Below are positions 42,373 through 49,177 of a stretch of DNA of 64,000 bases, piece after piece. Origin of the DNA: DATBVX01 sp963696675 (lineage in GTDB: Bacteria > Pseudomonadota > Gammaproteobacteria > Steroidobacterales > Steroidobacteraceae). Each line of letters starts with the position of its first letter. Position 1 is the first letter of the stretch. The stretch is from the NCBI GenBank assembly GCA_963696675.1, contig CAVOLM010000039.1:26328-90327 (forward strand), in the 5' to 3' direction. The position numbers and the translations under genes were made by a program. The notes under the pieces are model-generated. The model was not told the DNA's origin, ran no database searches, and saw only the letters and a list, made by a program, of their open reading frames with translations.

Positions 42373-42802
42373 ATGAACACGGTTTTCGCCAAGCCGGGTC
42401 AGGTGCGCGGCGACTGGTACGTCGTCGATGCCGCGGGCAAGACACTCGGTCGCCTCGCCACGCAGCTTGCGCATCGCCTCAAGGGCAAGCACAAGGCCGA
42501 CTACTCGCCGCACGTCGACATGGGCGACCACCTGGTCGTGCTCAACGCCGAGAAGATCCGTGTCACCGGCGCGAAGCTCGAGGACAAGTTCTACCACCAT
42601 CACACCGGCTACCTCGGCAACCTCAAGTCGATTGCGCTCGGCAAGCTGCTGAAGGAGCATCCGGAGCGCGCGCATCGAGTTCGCGGTGAAGGGCATGCTG
42701 CCGAAGAACCCGCTGGGCCGGAAGATGTTCAAGAAGCTGCACGTGTTCGCCGGCGACCAGCATCCGCACACGGCGCAGCAGCCCAAGGCTCTGAGCCTGT
42801 AA
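42373..42802 (+). CDS. rplM: 50S ribosomal protein L13, one-base frameshift
   Basis: Starts MNTVFAKPGQVRGDWYVVDA with AGKTLGRLATQLAHRLKGKH, the L13 N-terminus. The frame is correct to EHPERA, then an extra base in the cgcgcgc run near 42668-42676 shifts it; the other frame continues FAVKGMLPKNPLGRKMFKKL, then HVFAGDQHPHTAQQPKALSL, to the TAA at 42800-42802. Removing the extra base gives 142 residues, exactly the E. coli length. rpsI follows after 29 nt, the universal L13-S9 operon. Confidence 0.96.
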
Positions 42803-42831
42803 TCGTCATAACAACCGAGGAAACTAAGCGC

Positions 42832-43227
42832 ATGCCACCGCCACCAGCTACTACGGCACCGGCCGTCGCAAGACCTCCACGGCCCGCGTCTACATCACCC
42901 GGGCACCGGCAAGATCACGATCAACGATCGCACCGATCGATGAATTCTTCGGTCGCGAGACCGGCCGCATGATCGTGCGCCAGCCGCTCGAGGTGGCGCA
43001 GCTCGCGAATCGTTTCGACGTCATCGGTGCAGGTGGACGGTGGCGGCATCACCGGCCAGGCCGGCGCGATCCGCCACGGCATCACGCGCGCGCTGATCGA
43101 ATACGATGAGACGCTGCGCAAGCCGCTGCGCCAGGCCGGCTTCGTCACGCGCGATGCGCGCGAGGTCGAGCGCAAGAAGGTCGGTCGCCGCAAGGCACGT
43201 CGCGGTCCGCAGTACTCGAAGCGTTGA
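42832..43227 (+). CDS. rpsI: 30S ribosomal protein S9, four one-base indels
   Basis: The pieces spell S9: ATATSYYGTGRRKTSTARVY, GTGKITINDRTIDEFFGRET, then GRMIVRQPLEVAQLANRFDV, VDGGGITGQAGAIRHGITRA and the basic end REVERKKVGRRKARRGPQYS, then KR. To read them in one frame, one G is needed after the ATG and one within cacccgggcacc, and one G must be removed in gcaccgatcg and in catcggtgc. The indels cancel, so the length (131 residues) stays normal. The C-terminal SKR that contacts tRNA is intact. Confidence 0.96.
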
Positions 43228-43253
43228 TCTCACTCCCTGGCGGGGCTGTCGAT

Positions 43254-43282
43254 CCCTCTCCCTGATTGAAGCGGGGAGAGGG
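43254..43282 (+). terminator. hairpin after rpsI
   Basis: A 9-bp perfect stem (ccctctccc with gggagaggg) around an 11-nt loop lies 27 nt past the rpsI stop and before tRNA-Gln. No T tract follows directly, so it may be a pause or processing signal, or a dispersed repeat. Confidence 0.4.
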
Positions 43283-43313
43283 CCGGGCGAGGGGTCTTAC
43301 GAAATTCGATTCT

Positions 43314-43387
43314 TGGGGGATCGTCTAGCGGTAGGACTGCGGACTCTGACTCCGTCAACCTAGGTTCGAATCCTAGTCCCCCAGCCA
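43314..43387 (+). tRNA. tRNA-Gln, anticodon CTG
   Basis: A full 74-nt cloverleaf with encoded CCA. Acceptor stem tggggga (43314-43320) pairs with tccccca (43377-43383), followed by discriminator G and CCA. The D arm is gtc-tagcggtag-gac, the anticodon stem gcgga/tccgt (one G-T pair) encloses the loop ctctgac with anticodon CTG, and the T arm is ctagg-ttcgaat-cctag. It decodes CAG glutamine codons. It is immediately followed by a strong terminator. Confidence 0.96.
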
Positions 43388-43395
43388 AGAAACAG

Positions 43396-43427
43396 GAGCC
43401 CGCCATATGGCGGGCTCAGTTTTTTTT
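43396..43427 (+). terminator. intrinsic terminator of tRNA-Gln
   Basis: A 9-bp stem (gagcccgcc, loop atat, ggcgggctc) followed within 2 nt by eight T residues: a strong Rho-independent terminator 8 nt past the tRNA. Confidence 0.9.
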
Positions 43428-43466
43428 GGGCGTCTTCGACTCGCTTCCTCACCATGAGGCGAACGA

Positions 43467-43673
43467 GTGCCGCACCACGTTCCACTGATCGCAAGGCTCG
43501 CCGTCGGCCCCTTCGCGTCAGGCTTTGTCGCGGACATGAACCTTGCCCCGCAGCTCGCAGGGCTCGGCGTGATCCTGCTGATGCTTGCGCGCGCAGGATA
43601 TTCCCGTAATACGCGGCGACGCCTCGGTGCAGGCAATTCTTGCGCGCGGCGCGTGCACCTGGTCGCCACTTGA
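43467..43673 (+). pseudogene. remnant of a Kef/YbaL-type cation:proton antiporter
   Basis: The 68-codon ORF from a GTG joins pieces of a much larger antiporter: MPHHVPLIA (the typical start), then LAVGPFASGFVADMNLAPQL and AGLGVILLM from the second and third membrane helices, and, after a frame change near 43597, DIPVIRGDASVQAILARGA, which matches the start of the cytoplasmic RCK/TrkA-N region some 400 residues later. More than 80 percent of the gene (normally about 1.7 kb) is absent through at least two internal deletions. It is therefore a decaying relic, or an assembly collapse. It lies between the tRNA-Gln terminator and a small membrane-protein gene. Confidence 0.6.
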
Positions 43674-43747
43674 GTTAGATTCCCCCGCGCCCGTTCATCC
43701 CGTTCGCTGATTCTCAACGCAACAACTAACGCTTTCGGGGGTTTTGC

Positions 43748-44212
43748 ATGAACTGGAAACTCATCATCCTTGGTGCGATCGCGTTCCTTGTCACGACATT
43801 GATCGTGGGTTTCGCCGTGACCGGCCCACTGATCCACAACGGAGTGCTGATGCCGCTCTATACGGCGCACCCGGAATTCTGGCGCCCACAGCTCAACGAG
43901 ACTCCGCCCAACATGATGGCGCTGATGCCGTACTGGATCACGACTGGTCTCATAGGTGCGCTCATCATTGCCGGAATCTACGGCCAGGTACGCTCGACGT
44001 TCAGCGGAGCAGCCTGGCTGCGCGGCCTGAAGTATGGATTTGTCCTGTTCCTGCTCAGCTGTACCTTCAGCCTTGGCTATTCGGGCGTCTTCAATCTGCC
44101 TTCGACGATCTGGGTGTGGTGGGGCGTCGATGCGCTGGTTTCATACCTCGTGGGCGGCGCAGCGCTGGGCTGGGTTGCGCAGAAGATCGCTCCTCAGGGC
44201 GCTGCCGCCTGA
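43748..44212 (+). CDS. hypothetical membrane protein, four helices
   Basis: A 154-residue protein with four likely transmembrane helices: IILGAIAFLVTTLIVGFAVT, WITTGLIGALIIAGIYGQV, GLKYGFVLFLLSCTFSLGYS and IWVWWGVDALVSYLVGGAAL. A G-rich stretch ahead of the ATG (cgggggtttt) may serve as ribosome-binding site. It resembles short hypothetical membrane proteins found in many proteobacteria, but I cannot assign a function. It converges with rpiA; an 11-bp hairpin lies between their ends. Confidence 0.75.
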   Translation: MNWKLIILGAIAFLVTTLIVGFAVTGPLIHNGVLMPLYTAHPEFWRPQLNETPPNMMALMPYWITTGLIGALIIAGIYGQVRSTFSGAAWLRGLKYGFVLFLLSCTFSLGYSGVFNLPSTIWVWWGVDALVSYLVGGAALGWVAQKIAPQGAAA

Positions 44213-44243
44213 CGACCTGCCAGGCGAACCGGGAATTCTGCCG

Positions 44244-44282
44244 GGAGCCCGGAGTCAGCCTTCGCGTTGCGCTCCGGGCTCC
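44244..44282. terminator. bidirectional hairpin between convergent genes
   Basis: An 11-bp perfect stem (ggagcccggag with ctccgggctcc) around a 17-nt loop sits in the 72-nt gap between the membrane-protein gene and rpiA. T tracts are weak, but the position between two convergent stops suggests a shared terminator. Confidence 0.55.
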
Positions 44283-44284
44283 TC

Positions 44285-44938
44285 TCAGAGCTTCCTGACA
44301 CCGCCGGCGTGTCCGATCAGCAACACGTCCGCAGGCCGGCGCGCGAATAATCCCACCGTGACGACGCCGGGAATCTGGTTGATCTGCGTCTCGAGTGCAG
44401 GCGGATCGAGAATCGTCAGGCCATGCACATCGAGGATCTGGTTGCCGTTGTCAGTGACGAAGCGTTCACGCCAAACCGGCCGTCCGCCCTTTCCTCCTAA
44501 CTCTCGTGCGACGAAGCTGCGCGCCATCGGCACCACCTCGATCGGCAGGGGAAAGCGCCCGAGCACGTCCACCAGCTTGGAATCATCGACGATACATATG
44601 AAACGCCGCGAGGCGGCGGCAATGACCTTTTCTCTCGTCAGTGCGCCACCGCCACCCTTGATCAGATGGCGGTGCGAGGTCGCCTCGTCGGCGCCGTCCA
44701 CGTAGAGCTCGAGCGAACCCACCTCATTGAGGTCGAGGACCTCGACCCCCGTCGCCTTGAGGCGAGCAGTCGAGGCGTCCGAACTCGATACCGCTCCCGC
44801 GATGCGCCCTCGTATGCCGGCGAGCGCATCGATGAAGTGATTGACCGTGGAGCCGGTCCCGACGCCAACCACCAGGCCATCGGTCAGGTAGTCGAGCGCG
44901 GCGTGCGCAGCGCGCTTCTTGCGATCGTCAGGGTGCAC
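44285..44938 (-). CDS. rpiA: ribose-5-phosphate isomerase A
   Basis: Begun at the GTG at 44938 (VHPDDRKKRAAHAALDYLTD), giving 217 residues against 219 in E. coli. The longer frame would start inside a 15-bp hairpin, so I reject it. Motifs: VVGVGTGSTVNHFIDAL for phosphate binding, SSSDASTARL, the catalytic DGADE in LYVDGADEATSHRHLIKGGG, and ALTREKVIAAAS. RpiA interconverts ribose-5-phosphate and ribulose-5-phosphate and works next to Rpe (39982) in the pentose phosphate pathway. Confidence 0.95.
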   Translation of the reverse strand: MHPDDRKKRAAHAALDYLTDGLVVGVGTGSTVNHFIDALAGIRGRIAGAVSSSDASTARLKATGVEVLDLNEVGSLELYVDGADEATSHRHLIKGGGGALTREKVIAAASRRFICIVDDSKLVDVLGRFPLPIEVVPMARSFVARELGGKGGRPVWRERFVTDNGNQILDVHGLTILDPPALETQINQIPGVVTVGLFARRPADVLLIGHAGGVRKL

Positions 44939-44974
44939 GGGAGCCTGCAAAACCAGTGTTTTTCGAACTGCAGA

Positions 44975-45008
44975 GACGACTGTGCCCGCTTGCGCGGGCA
45001 CAGTCGTC
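44975..45008 (-). terminator. perfect 15-bp hairpin upstream of rpiA
   Basis: gacgactgtgcccgc pairs perfectly with gcgggcacagtcgtc around a 4-nt loop (ttgc). It lies 75 nt past the lysine-rich peptide gene on the same strand and 36 nt before the rpiA start. No U tract directly follows, so it is either a weak terminator for the peptide gene or a leader structure of rpiA. Confidence 0.55.
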
Positions 45009-45083
45009 GTATCTTGGATTCGAGAACGGGCGGCTGGCTGAATGTGTTCTCAGTTCCAACCGCCGTTCCGCATCCGAAGGGCC

Positions 45084-45146
45084 TTACTTTTTCTTCGCGG
45101 CCTTTCTCTTGGCCTTCTTCTTACCCTTCTTCGCTTTAGCTGCCAT
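45084..45146 (-). CDS. 20-residue Lys/Ala-rich basic peptide
   Basis: A 63-nt ORF on the minus strand starts ATGGCAGCTAAAGCG and encodes MAAKAKKGKKKAKRKAAKKK: 11 Lys, one Arg, six Ala and one Gly. A Shine-Dalgarno (ggag) lies 8 nt before the ATG, and a very good sigma-70 promoter (-35 ttgtca, 16-nt spacer, -10 tatact) lies about 35 nt further upstream. The composition resembles the basic tails of histone H1-like and AlgP-type nucleoid proteins, so binding to DNA or RNA is a reasonable guess, but no homologue was checked. The dedicated promoter and Shine-Dalgarno argue that the ORF is real despite its size. Confidence 0.6.
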   Translation of the reverse strand: MAAKAKKGKKKAKRKAAKKK

Positions 45147-45179
45147 GGTTGATCTCCGTGTCGGGTTAGTCCGGGGTCG

Positions 45180-45207
45180 AGTATATACACGAAATGAATA
45201 TTGACAA
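45180..45207 (-). promoter_or_regulatory. sigma-70 promoter of the Lys-rich peptide gene
   Basis: On the minus strand, ttgtca (45207-45202) and tatact (45185-45180) are separated by 16 nt of AT-rich sequence that stands out against the GC-rich background. Transcription would start around 45172 and give a leader of about 25 nt. Confidence 0.65.
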
Positions 45208-45287
45208 GCAAGAGCGCGTGTGAACTTTGTCGCTCGCACGCATGATGCATGTCATCGCTGCACGCGCGTTTCGATGCGTGCCACGCC

Positions 45288-45749
45288 TCACTCGAGCGAG
45301 AGAATGAAGCTCCAGCTGCGTGCGCTCACCGGCATCACCGACAGGCGCGAGCCGCGCTTGAGCAGCTCGAAGTCACTCAACTTCGCCCGCGCGTGCGTGC
45401 GCAACTCCTCGAGCGTGATCATTCGCTTCAAGCGCCGCACCAGGCGCACATCGACCATGTACCAGCGCGGTTTGGCGCGATCGCTGTCGGGATCGTAGTG
45501 ATCGTCCTTCGGATCGAACGCCGACGGGTCCGGATACGCCTCGCGCGTGACTTCGACGATTCCAACCACGGCCGGGACTTCGCAGCTCGAGTGGTAGAAG
45601 AACGCCTGATCGCCCACCTTCATTTCACGCAGAAAATTGCGGGCCTGGAAGTTGCGCACCCCATTCCAGGAAGTGGTGGCATCGCGCGCCTTGGCGAGAT
45701 GCTCGATGCTGAATGAGCTGGGCTCGGACTTGAGCAGCCAATGATTCAT
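45288..45749 (-). CDS. EVE domain protein
   Basis: A 153-residue protein spanning a single EVE domain: NHWLLKSEPSSFSIEHLAKA, TSWNGVRNFQARNFLREMKV, GDQAFFYHSSCEVPAVVGIV and the C-terminal PRWYMVDVRLVRRLKRMITL. It is the bacterial counterpart of thymocyte nuclear protein 1. EVE domains, related to PUA and YTH folds, bind modified bases in DNA or RNA. The start codon overlaps the stop of the upstream cyclo-ligase gene (ATGA), so the two are translationally coupled. Confidence 0.92.
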   Translation of the reverse strand: MNHWLLKSEPSSFSIEHLAKARDATTSWNGVRNFQARNFLREMKVGDQAFFYHSSCEVPAVVGIVEVTREAYPDPSAFDPKDDHYDPDSDRAKPRWYMVDVRLVRRLKRMITLEELRTHARAKLSDFELLKRGSRLSVMPVSARSWSFILSLE

Positions 45750-46360
45750 GTGTGATTCCTGGTTTGACGCGGAAAGCGCACTACACCCTCATCGGTGACG
45801 ACAGCGCGTCAAGGGAACGTCCCATTGATGGGATACCAGCTCTTCGACACGCTGCCAGTGGTATGCGAGGCCGACAAGACGGGGCTTCAACCATGTCGCT
45901 CTGCGCCGCAGGTACGCGAAGGCTCGATCGTAGTACGCCGCCACCGGTACCGAGGCGCTCGCCGCGCGGGCCGAACGCTACGATCGGCACGATGACGAGA
46001 TCGAGGAGTCGACCGGCTGCCAGCGCATGCTGCCGCTCTGGTTCGGGGATGCCGACGCGGTTGTCCCGCAGCGAGTCCGTCGAGCGCGGCAAACATCATG
46101 TCGCCGTGCCGGGGTCGATCGATGACGGGCACGTACAACTTACAACCGCGTTGGCGTGCGAGTGCAATGATGGGCGCCGTGTCGAGCTCGCCGCGCACCG
46201 AGAGGTAGATGCCGACGCGCGATCCCGGTCGCAGCAGCCTCGATGAGGCGAGGGCGTGGCAAGCAGCCAATGCAGCTTTGTGACGTTGCTCCGCCGTGAG
46301 CGCACGGCGTCGCTGCCGCATGGAACGGCGAACCTGCTCGCGGAATGGATCCTTCAAGAG
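45746..46360 (-). CDS. 5-formyltetrahydrofolate cyclo-ligase, frameshifted
   Basis: The N-terminal frame reads LKDPFREQVRRSMRQRRRAL with SRVGIYLSVRGELDTAPIIA and RGCKLYVPVID; a shift near 46070 continues LRDNRVGIPEPERQ and LLDLVIVPIVAFGPRGERLG, then TGGG; further shifts near 45950, 45890 and 45800 give YYDR..., WLKPRLVGLAYHWQRVEEL and LDAVVTDEGVVRFPRQTRNH. It would end at a TGA overlapping the EVE start. The enzyme (YgfA/FAU1 family) recycles 5-formyl-THF to 5,10-methenyl-THF. A TTG at 46360 is preferred because a longer start would run into the 6S RNA. The 6S RNA next door matches E. coli ssrS-ygfA. Confidence 0.85.
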
Positions 46361-46388
46361 GAATCTGACGCGTTGCAGTGGTAGGGGT

Positions 46389-46579
46389 GGCGCCACCCGC
46401 CTGTGCCGTTAGTGACCGTTGCTCTCGAACCAGAGCAACAAGTGGGGCGACTGCGGACACTTAAGGCTTTCCGCACCGGGCGGACGTGCACAATGCTGTC
46501 TGCAAGCCATGGCCCCAAGGGTTTCAAAATTAGGGTCGAGAGGTATTCCCGGTCCCTATCGAACACCGCAGGCGGCGCC
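46389..46579 (-). ncRNA. ssrS: 6S RNA
   Basis: A 191-nt stretch on the minus strand lies exactly between zapA and the cyclo-ligase gene, as ssrS does in E. coli. The ends (ggcgccgcctg and caggcgggtggcgcc) can form the closing stem. The body contains gtgcggaaagccttaag, close to the conserved gagaagccttaaa of E. coli 6S RNA, and a 3' arm ttgctctggttcgagagcaa forming a hairpin, followed by caggcggg, as in known 6S RNA. It sequesters sigma-70 RNA polymerase in stationary phase. Exact ends are estimated. Confidence 0.82.
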
Positions 46580-46607
46580 AAACTTTTAAAGAGCCCCGCG
46601 GGGGGCG

Positions 46608-46919
46608 TCAAAGCTCGAACTGTTTTCCCTTGCCGAGGACCGAATCGACGCGCTCGGTCAGGCGCCGCAAACGAGCACCCAGCTCGCCGGAGACCGTTTG
46701 TTCGCGACCCCTCTTCAGCAACTCGTTGGCCATGTTGAGAGCCGCCATCACTGCGATGCGGTCGAGGCCCACGACCTTGCCGCTGTCGCGGATCTCGCGC
46801 ATCTTAACACTGAGGTACTCGGCGGAATCGAGCAGATCCGCGCGCTCCTCATGTCCACAGGCGACAAAATATTCCTTCTCCAGTATCCGAACGCTGATGC
46901 GCGCCGGGTGTTCACTCAT
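46608..46919 (-). CDS. zapA: cell division protein ZapA
   Basis: A 103-residue ZapA. ISVRILEKEYFVACGHEERA is the N-terminal globular domain and LLDSAEYLSVKMREIRDSGK, then IAVMAALNMANELLK, begin the coiled coil. It bundles FtsZ filaments at the septum. The ATG overlaps the stop of the upstream coiled-coil gene. Just past the stop codon a small gcccc/ggggc hairpin precedes the 6S RNA gene. Confidence 0.94.
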   Translation of the reverse strand: MSEHPARISVRILEKEYFVACGHEERADLLDSAEYLSVKMREIRDSGKVVGLDRIAVMAALNMANELLKRGREQTVSGELGARLRRLTERVDSVLGKGKQFEL

Positions 46920-47149
46920 GTACCGTGCTCCATCGCCTTGAGGCGACCAATCATGGCTTCGACCCTGGCGCGTACCTGCTCGTTCTTCTGCAGGAGCGTG
47001 GCCCGCTCCGCAGTGAGCGCGTCCTGGCGCTGGCGCAAGGCGCGATTCTCGTCCTTCAGCTGGCCGACAGCGCTCACCAGGTCGTCGATGCGCTTTTCGA
47101 GTCGCTTCAGCTCGGAATCGACCGACGTCTTCGAAGCCGCATCATTCAT
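46916..47149 (-). CDS. TIGR02449-type small coiled-coil protein (ZapB-like)
   Basis: A 77-residue protein that is almost wholly coiled coil: SVDSELKRLEKRIDDLVSAV, GQLKDENRALRQRQDALTAE, RATLLQKNEQVRARVEAMIG. It overlaps zapA by 4 nt (ATGA) and, by position, matches the small ZapB-like proteins found upstream of zapA in many gammaproteobacteria. It probably takes part in Z-ring organisation; that role is inferred from context. MNDAAS at 47149 was chosen; an ATG two codons upstream is equally possible. Confidence 0.85.
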   Translation of the reverse strand: MNDAASKTSVDSELKRLEKRIDDLVSAVGQLKDENRALRQRQDALTAERATLLQKNEQVRARVEAMIGRLKAMEHGT

Positions 47150-47264
47150 GCGCACAAATATAGAGCTGTGGGTTCACGCGGGTCAATCGAATGGCGGGTG
47201 CATTCTGTGAACTCGCGCGACGTGCGAGTGCTACCATTGAACCTCTACCGGAGGATCGCCGTTG

Positions 47265-47822
47265 ATGTTGAGCGTCGGGTTCCCGGAGCTCGAGGATACT
47301 CTCGCCGAGACGGGATCGCTCGCTGAGGCCGCCGAGGCGCATGGGAGCCTGTGCGGCGCGCTGTGCGCGGAGTCACGATTCTCGCTCGAAAGCTGGCTGG
47401 ACGAGCTGGTGAAGGATCCGGCGCAGGTGAACACGTGGCGCGGTGTCTTCGAAACCGTGTACAGCGAAACACGCCAGGCGCTGGGTGGCGAAGCGATGCA
47501 ATTCGAGCCGCTCCTGCCCGATGACGACCAGCCATTGTCCGGTCGCACGCTGGCGCTCGCCTCATGGTGCCAGGGGTTCCTGTACGGCCTCGGCACGAGT
47601 GGCGTGCATTCCGTCGAGGAGCTTCCCGGCGATGTAGGTGAGATCGTGCAGGACCTCACCGAGATCAGTCACGCCAGTTTCGGCACCGACGAGCCCACCG
47701 AGACCGACGAGCAAGCCTACGCCGAGCTGGTTGAATTCGTGCGGGTCGGAGTGCAGCTCATCTACGACGAGCTCGAGCCGCGGCGCACGGCCGCCGAGCC
47801 CGAACCACAGCGGCTGCACTGA
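47265..47822 (+). CDS. ygfB: YgfB/UPF0149 family protein
   Basis: A 185-residue helical protein: FPELEDTLAETGSLAEAAEA, AHGSLCGALC, LASWCQGFLYGLGTSGVHSV and YAELVEFVRVGVQLIYDELE are typical UPF0149 segments. In Pseudomonas aeruginosa YgfB modulates beta-lactamase expression through AlpA; in most species its role is unknown. The ATG at 47265 lies one codon after a TTG. It starts the ygfB-pepP-ubiH-ubiI cluster, divergent from the zapA unit. Confidence 0.93.
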   Translation: MLSVGFPELEDTLAETGSLAEAAEAHGSLCGALCAESRFSLESWLDELVKDPAQVNTWRGVFETVYSETRQALGGEAMQFEPLLPDDDQPLSGRTLALASWCQGFLYGLGTSGVHSVEELPGDVGEIVQDLTEISHASFGTDEPTETDEQAYAELVEFVRVGVQLIYDELEPRRTAAEPEPQRLH

Positions 47823-47826
47823 GCCT

Positions 47827-49135
47827 ATGCAGCGGGACGAATTCGCACGCCGGCGTCGGCAGTTGATGCGCATGATGGGCAAGGACGCCATCGCCATCCT
47901 GCCCGCGGCAGCCGTGCGTCATCGTAACAGCGACGTCGAATACGCTTATCGACAGGATAGCGACTTCTTCTATCTGACCGGCTTTCCCGAGCCGGAAGCA
48001 GTTGCGCGTACTGATCCCCGGACGCGCCCAGGCGGAGTACGTGCTGTTCGTGCGCGATCGCGATCCGACGCGTGAGGTCTGGGACGGCAGCCGGTCGGGT
48101 CCCGATGGCGCGACCCGTCAGTTCGGTGCCGACGATTCATTCCCGATCGCCGACGTTGACGAGATTCTCCCGGGTCTGCTCGAGCATCGCAGCCGTGTCT
48201 ACTACGCCATGGGCGTGCATCATGACTTCGATCAGCGCGTCGTGGGATGGGTGAACAGCCTCCGTGCGCAGGTTCGCCAGAGCGCACAGACGCCACATGA
48301 ATTCATCGCGCTCGATCACCTGTTGCATGACATGAGGCTGTTCAAGAGCCGCGGGGAGCTCGACACGATGCGCCGTGCCGCACAGATCGCCAGCCGTGCA
48401 CACGTGCGCGCGATGCGCTTCTGCAAGCCGGGGCTGATGGAATACCAGGTGGAGGCCGAGATCGTGCACGAGTTCCGGCGCAATCGCGCCGACACCTCGT
48501 ACTTGCCGATCGTGGGCGCCGGGCGCAATACCTGCGTGCTGCATTACCGCGCCAATGACTGTGAACTGAAGGACGGAGATCTGCTGCTGATCGACGCCGG
48601 CTGCGAGTACGACTGCTACGCCTCCGACATCACTCGCACCTTTCCCGTGAACGGTCGTTTCAGCCCGGAACAGCGGGCAATCTACGAGGTCGTGCTGCAC
48701 GCGCAACGTGCGGCGATTGCGAAGATCCGTCCCGGCAATCACTGGAATGAGCCGCACGATGCCGCCGTGCGGGCGATCACCCAGGGCCTGGTCAAACTCG
48801 GGGTGCTGAAAGGCAAGGTCCCCGCACTGATTCGCAGCGAGGCCTATCGGCAGTACTTCATGCACCGGACCGGGCACTGGCTGGGCATGGACGTGCACGA
48901 TGTCGGCGATTACAAGATCGACGGGCAGTGGCGCGTCTTCGAACCGGGCATGACGATGACCGTGGAACCGGGAATCTACGTGCCCGGCGGGAGCAAGGGG
49001 GCTGCCCGGCGCTGGTGGAACATCGGCGTGCGCATCGAGGACGACGTGGCCGTTACCCGCGAGGGTTGCGAAGTGCTGACCCGGCAGCTCCCCAAGGATC
49101 CTGATGAGATCGAACGACTGATGCAGGCGGCGTAG
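47827..49135 (+). CDS. pepP: Xaa-Pro aminopeptidase, one-base frameshift
   Basis: Begins MQRDEFARRRRQLMRMMGKD and DSDFFYLTGFPEPEAVA, the PepP N-terminal domain; an indel near 48000-48006 moves to the frame VLIPGRAQAEYVLFVRDRDP, which continues intact to 49135. The M24 metal ligands are visible: LLIDAGCEYDCYASDITRTF, HRTGHWLGMDVHDVGDY, MTVEPGIYV and GVRIEDDVAV. It removes N-terminal residues before proline using two Mn2+. Joined length about 435 residues, like E. coli PepP (441). Confidence 0.94.
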
Positions 49136-49177
49136 GTAGAACACGAAGCGACGGCGCAAGTCCCCGCAGTAACGCTC

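Noticed and set aside
39982..43227. Programmed ribosomal frameshifting as an explanation for broken genes
   Set aside because: Breaks lack slippery heptamers and occur in many unrelated genes, some several times; sequencing indels explain all of them.
44939..45001. Longer N-terminus of RpiA starting at 45001
   Set aside because: Would translate through a perfect 15-bp hairpin and add residues absent from RpiA; the GTG at 44938 gives the family length.
46354..46611. 85-codon minus-strand frame across the 6S RNA
   Set aside because: Overlaps a region with 6S RNA signals and has no ribosome-binding site or family.
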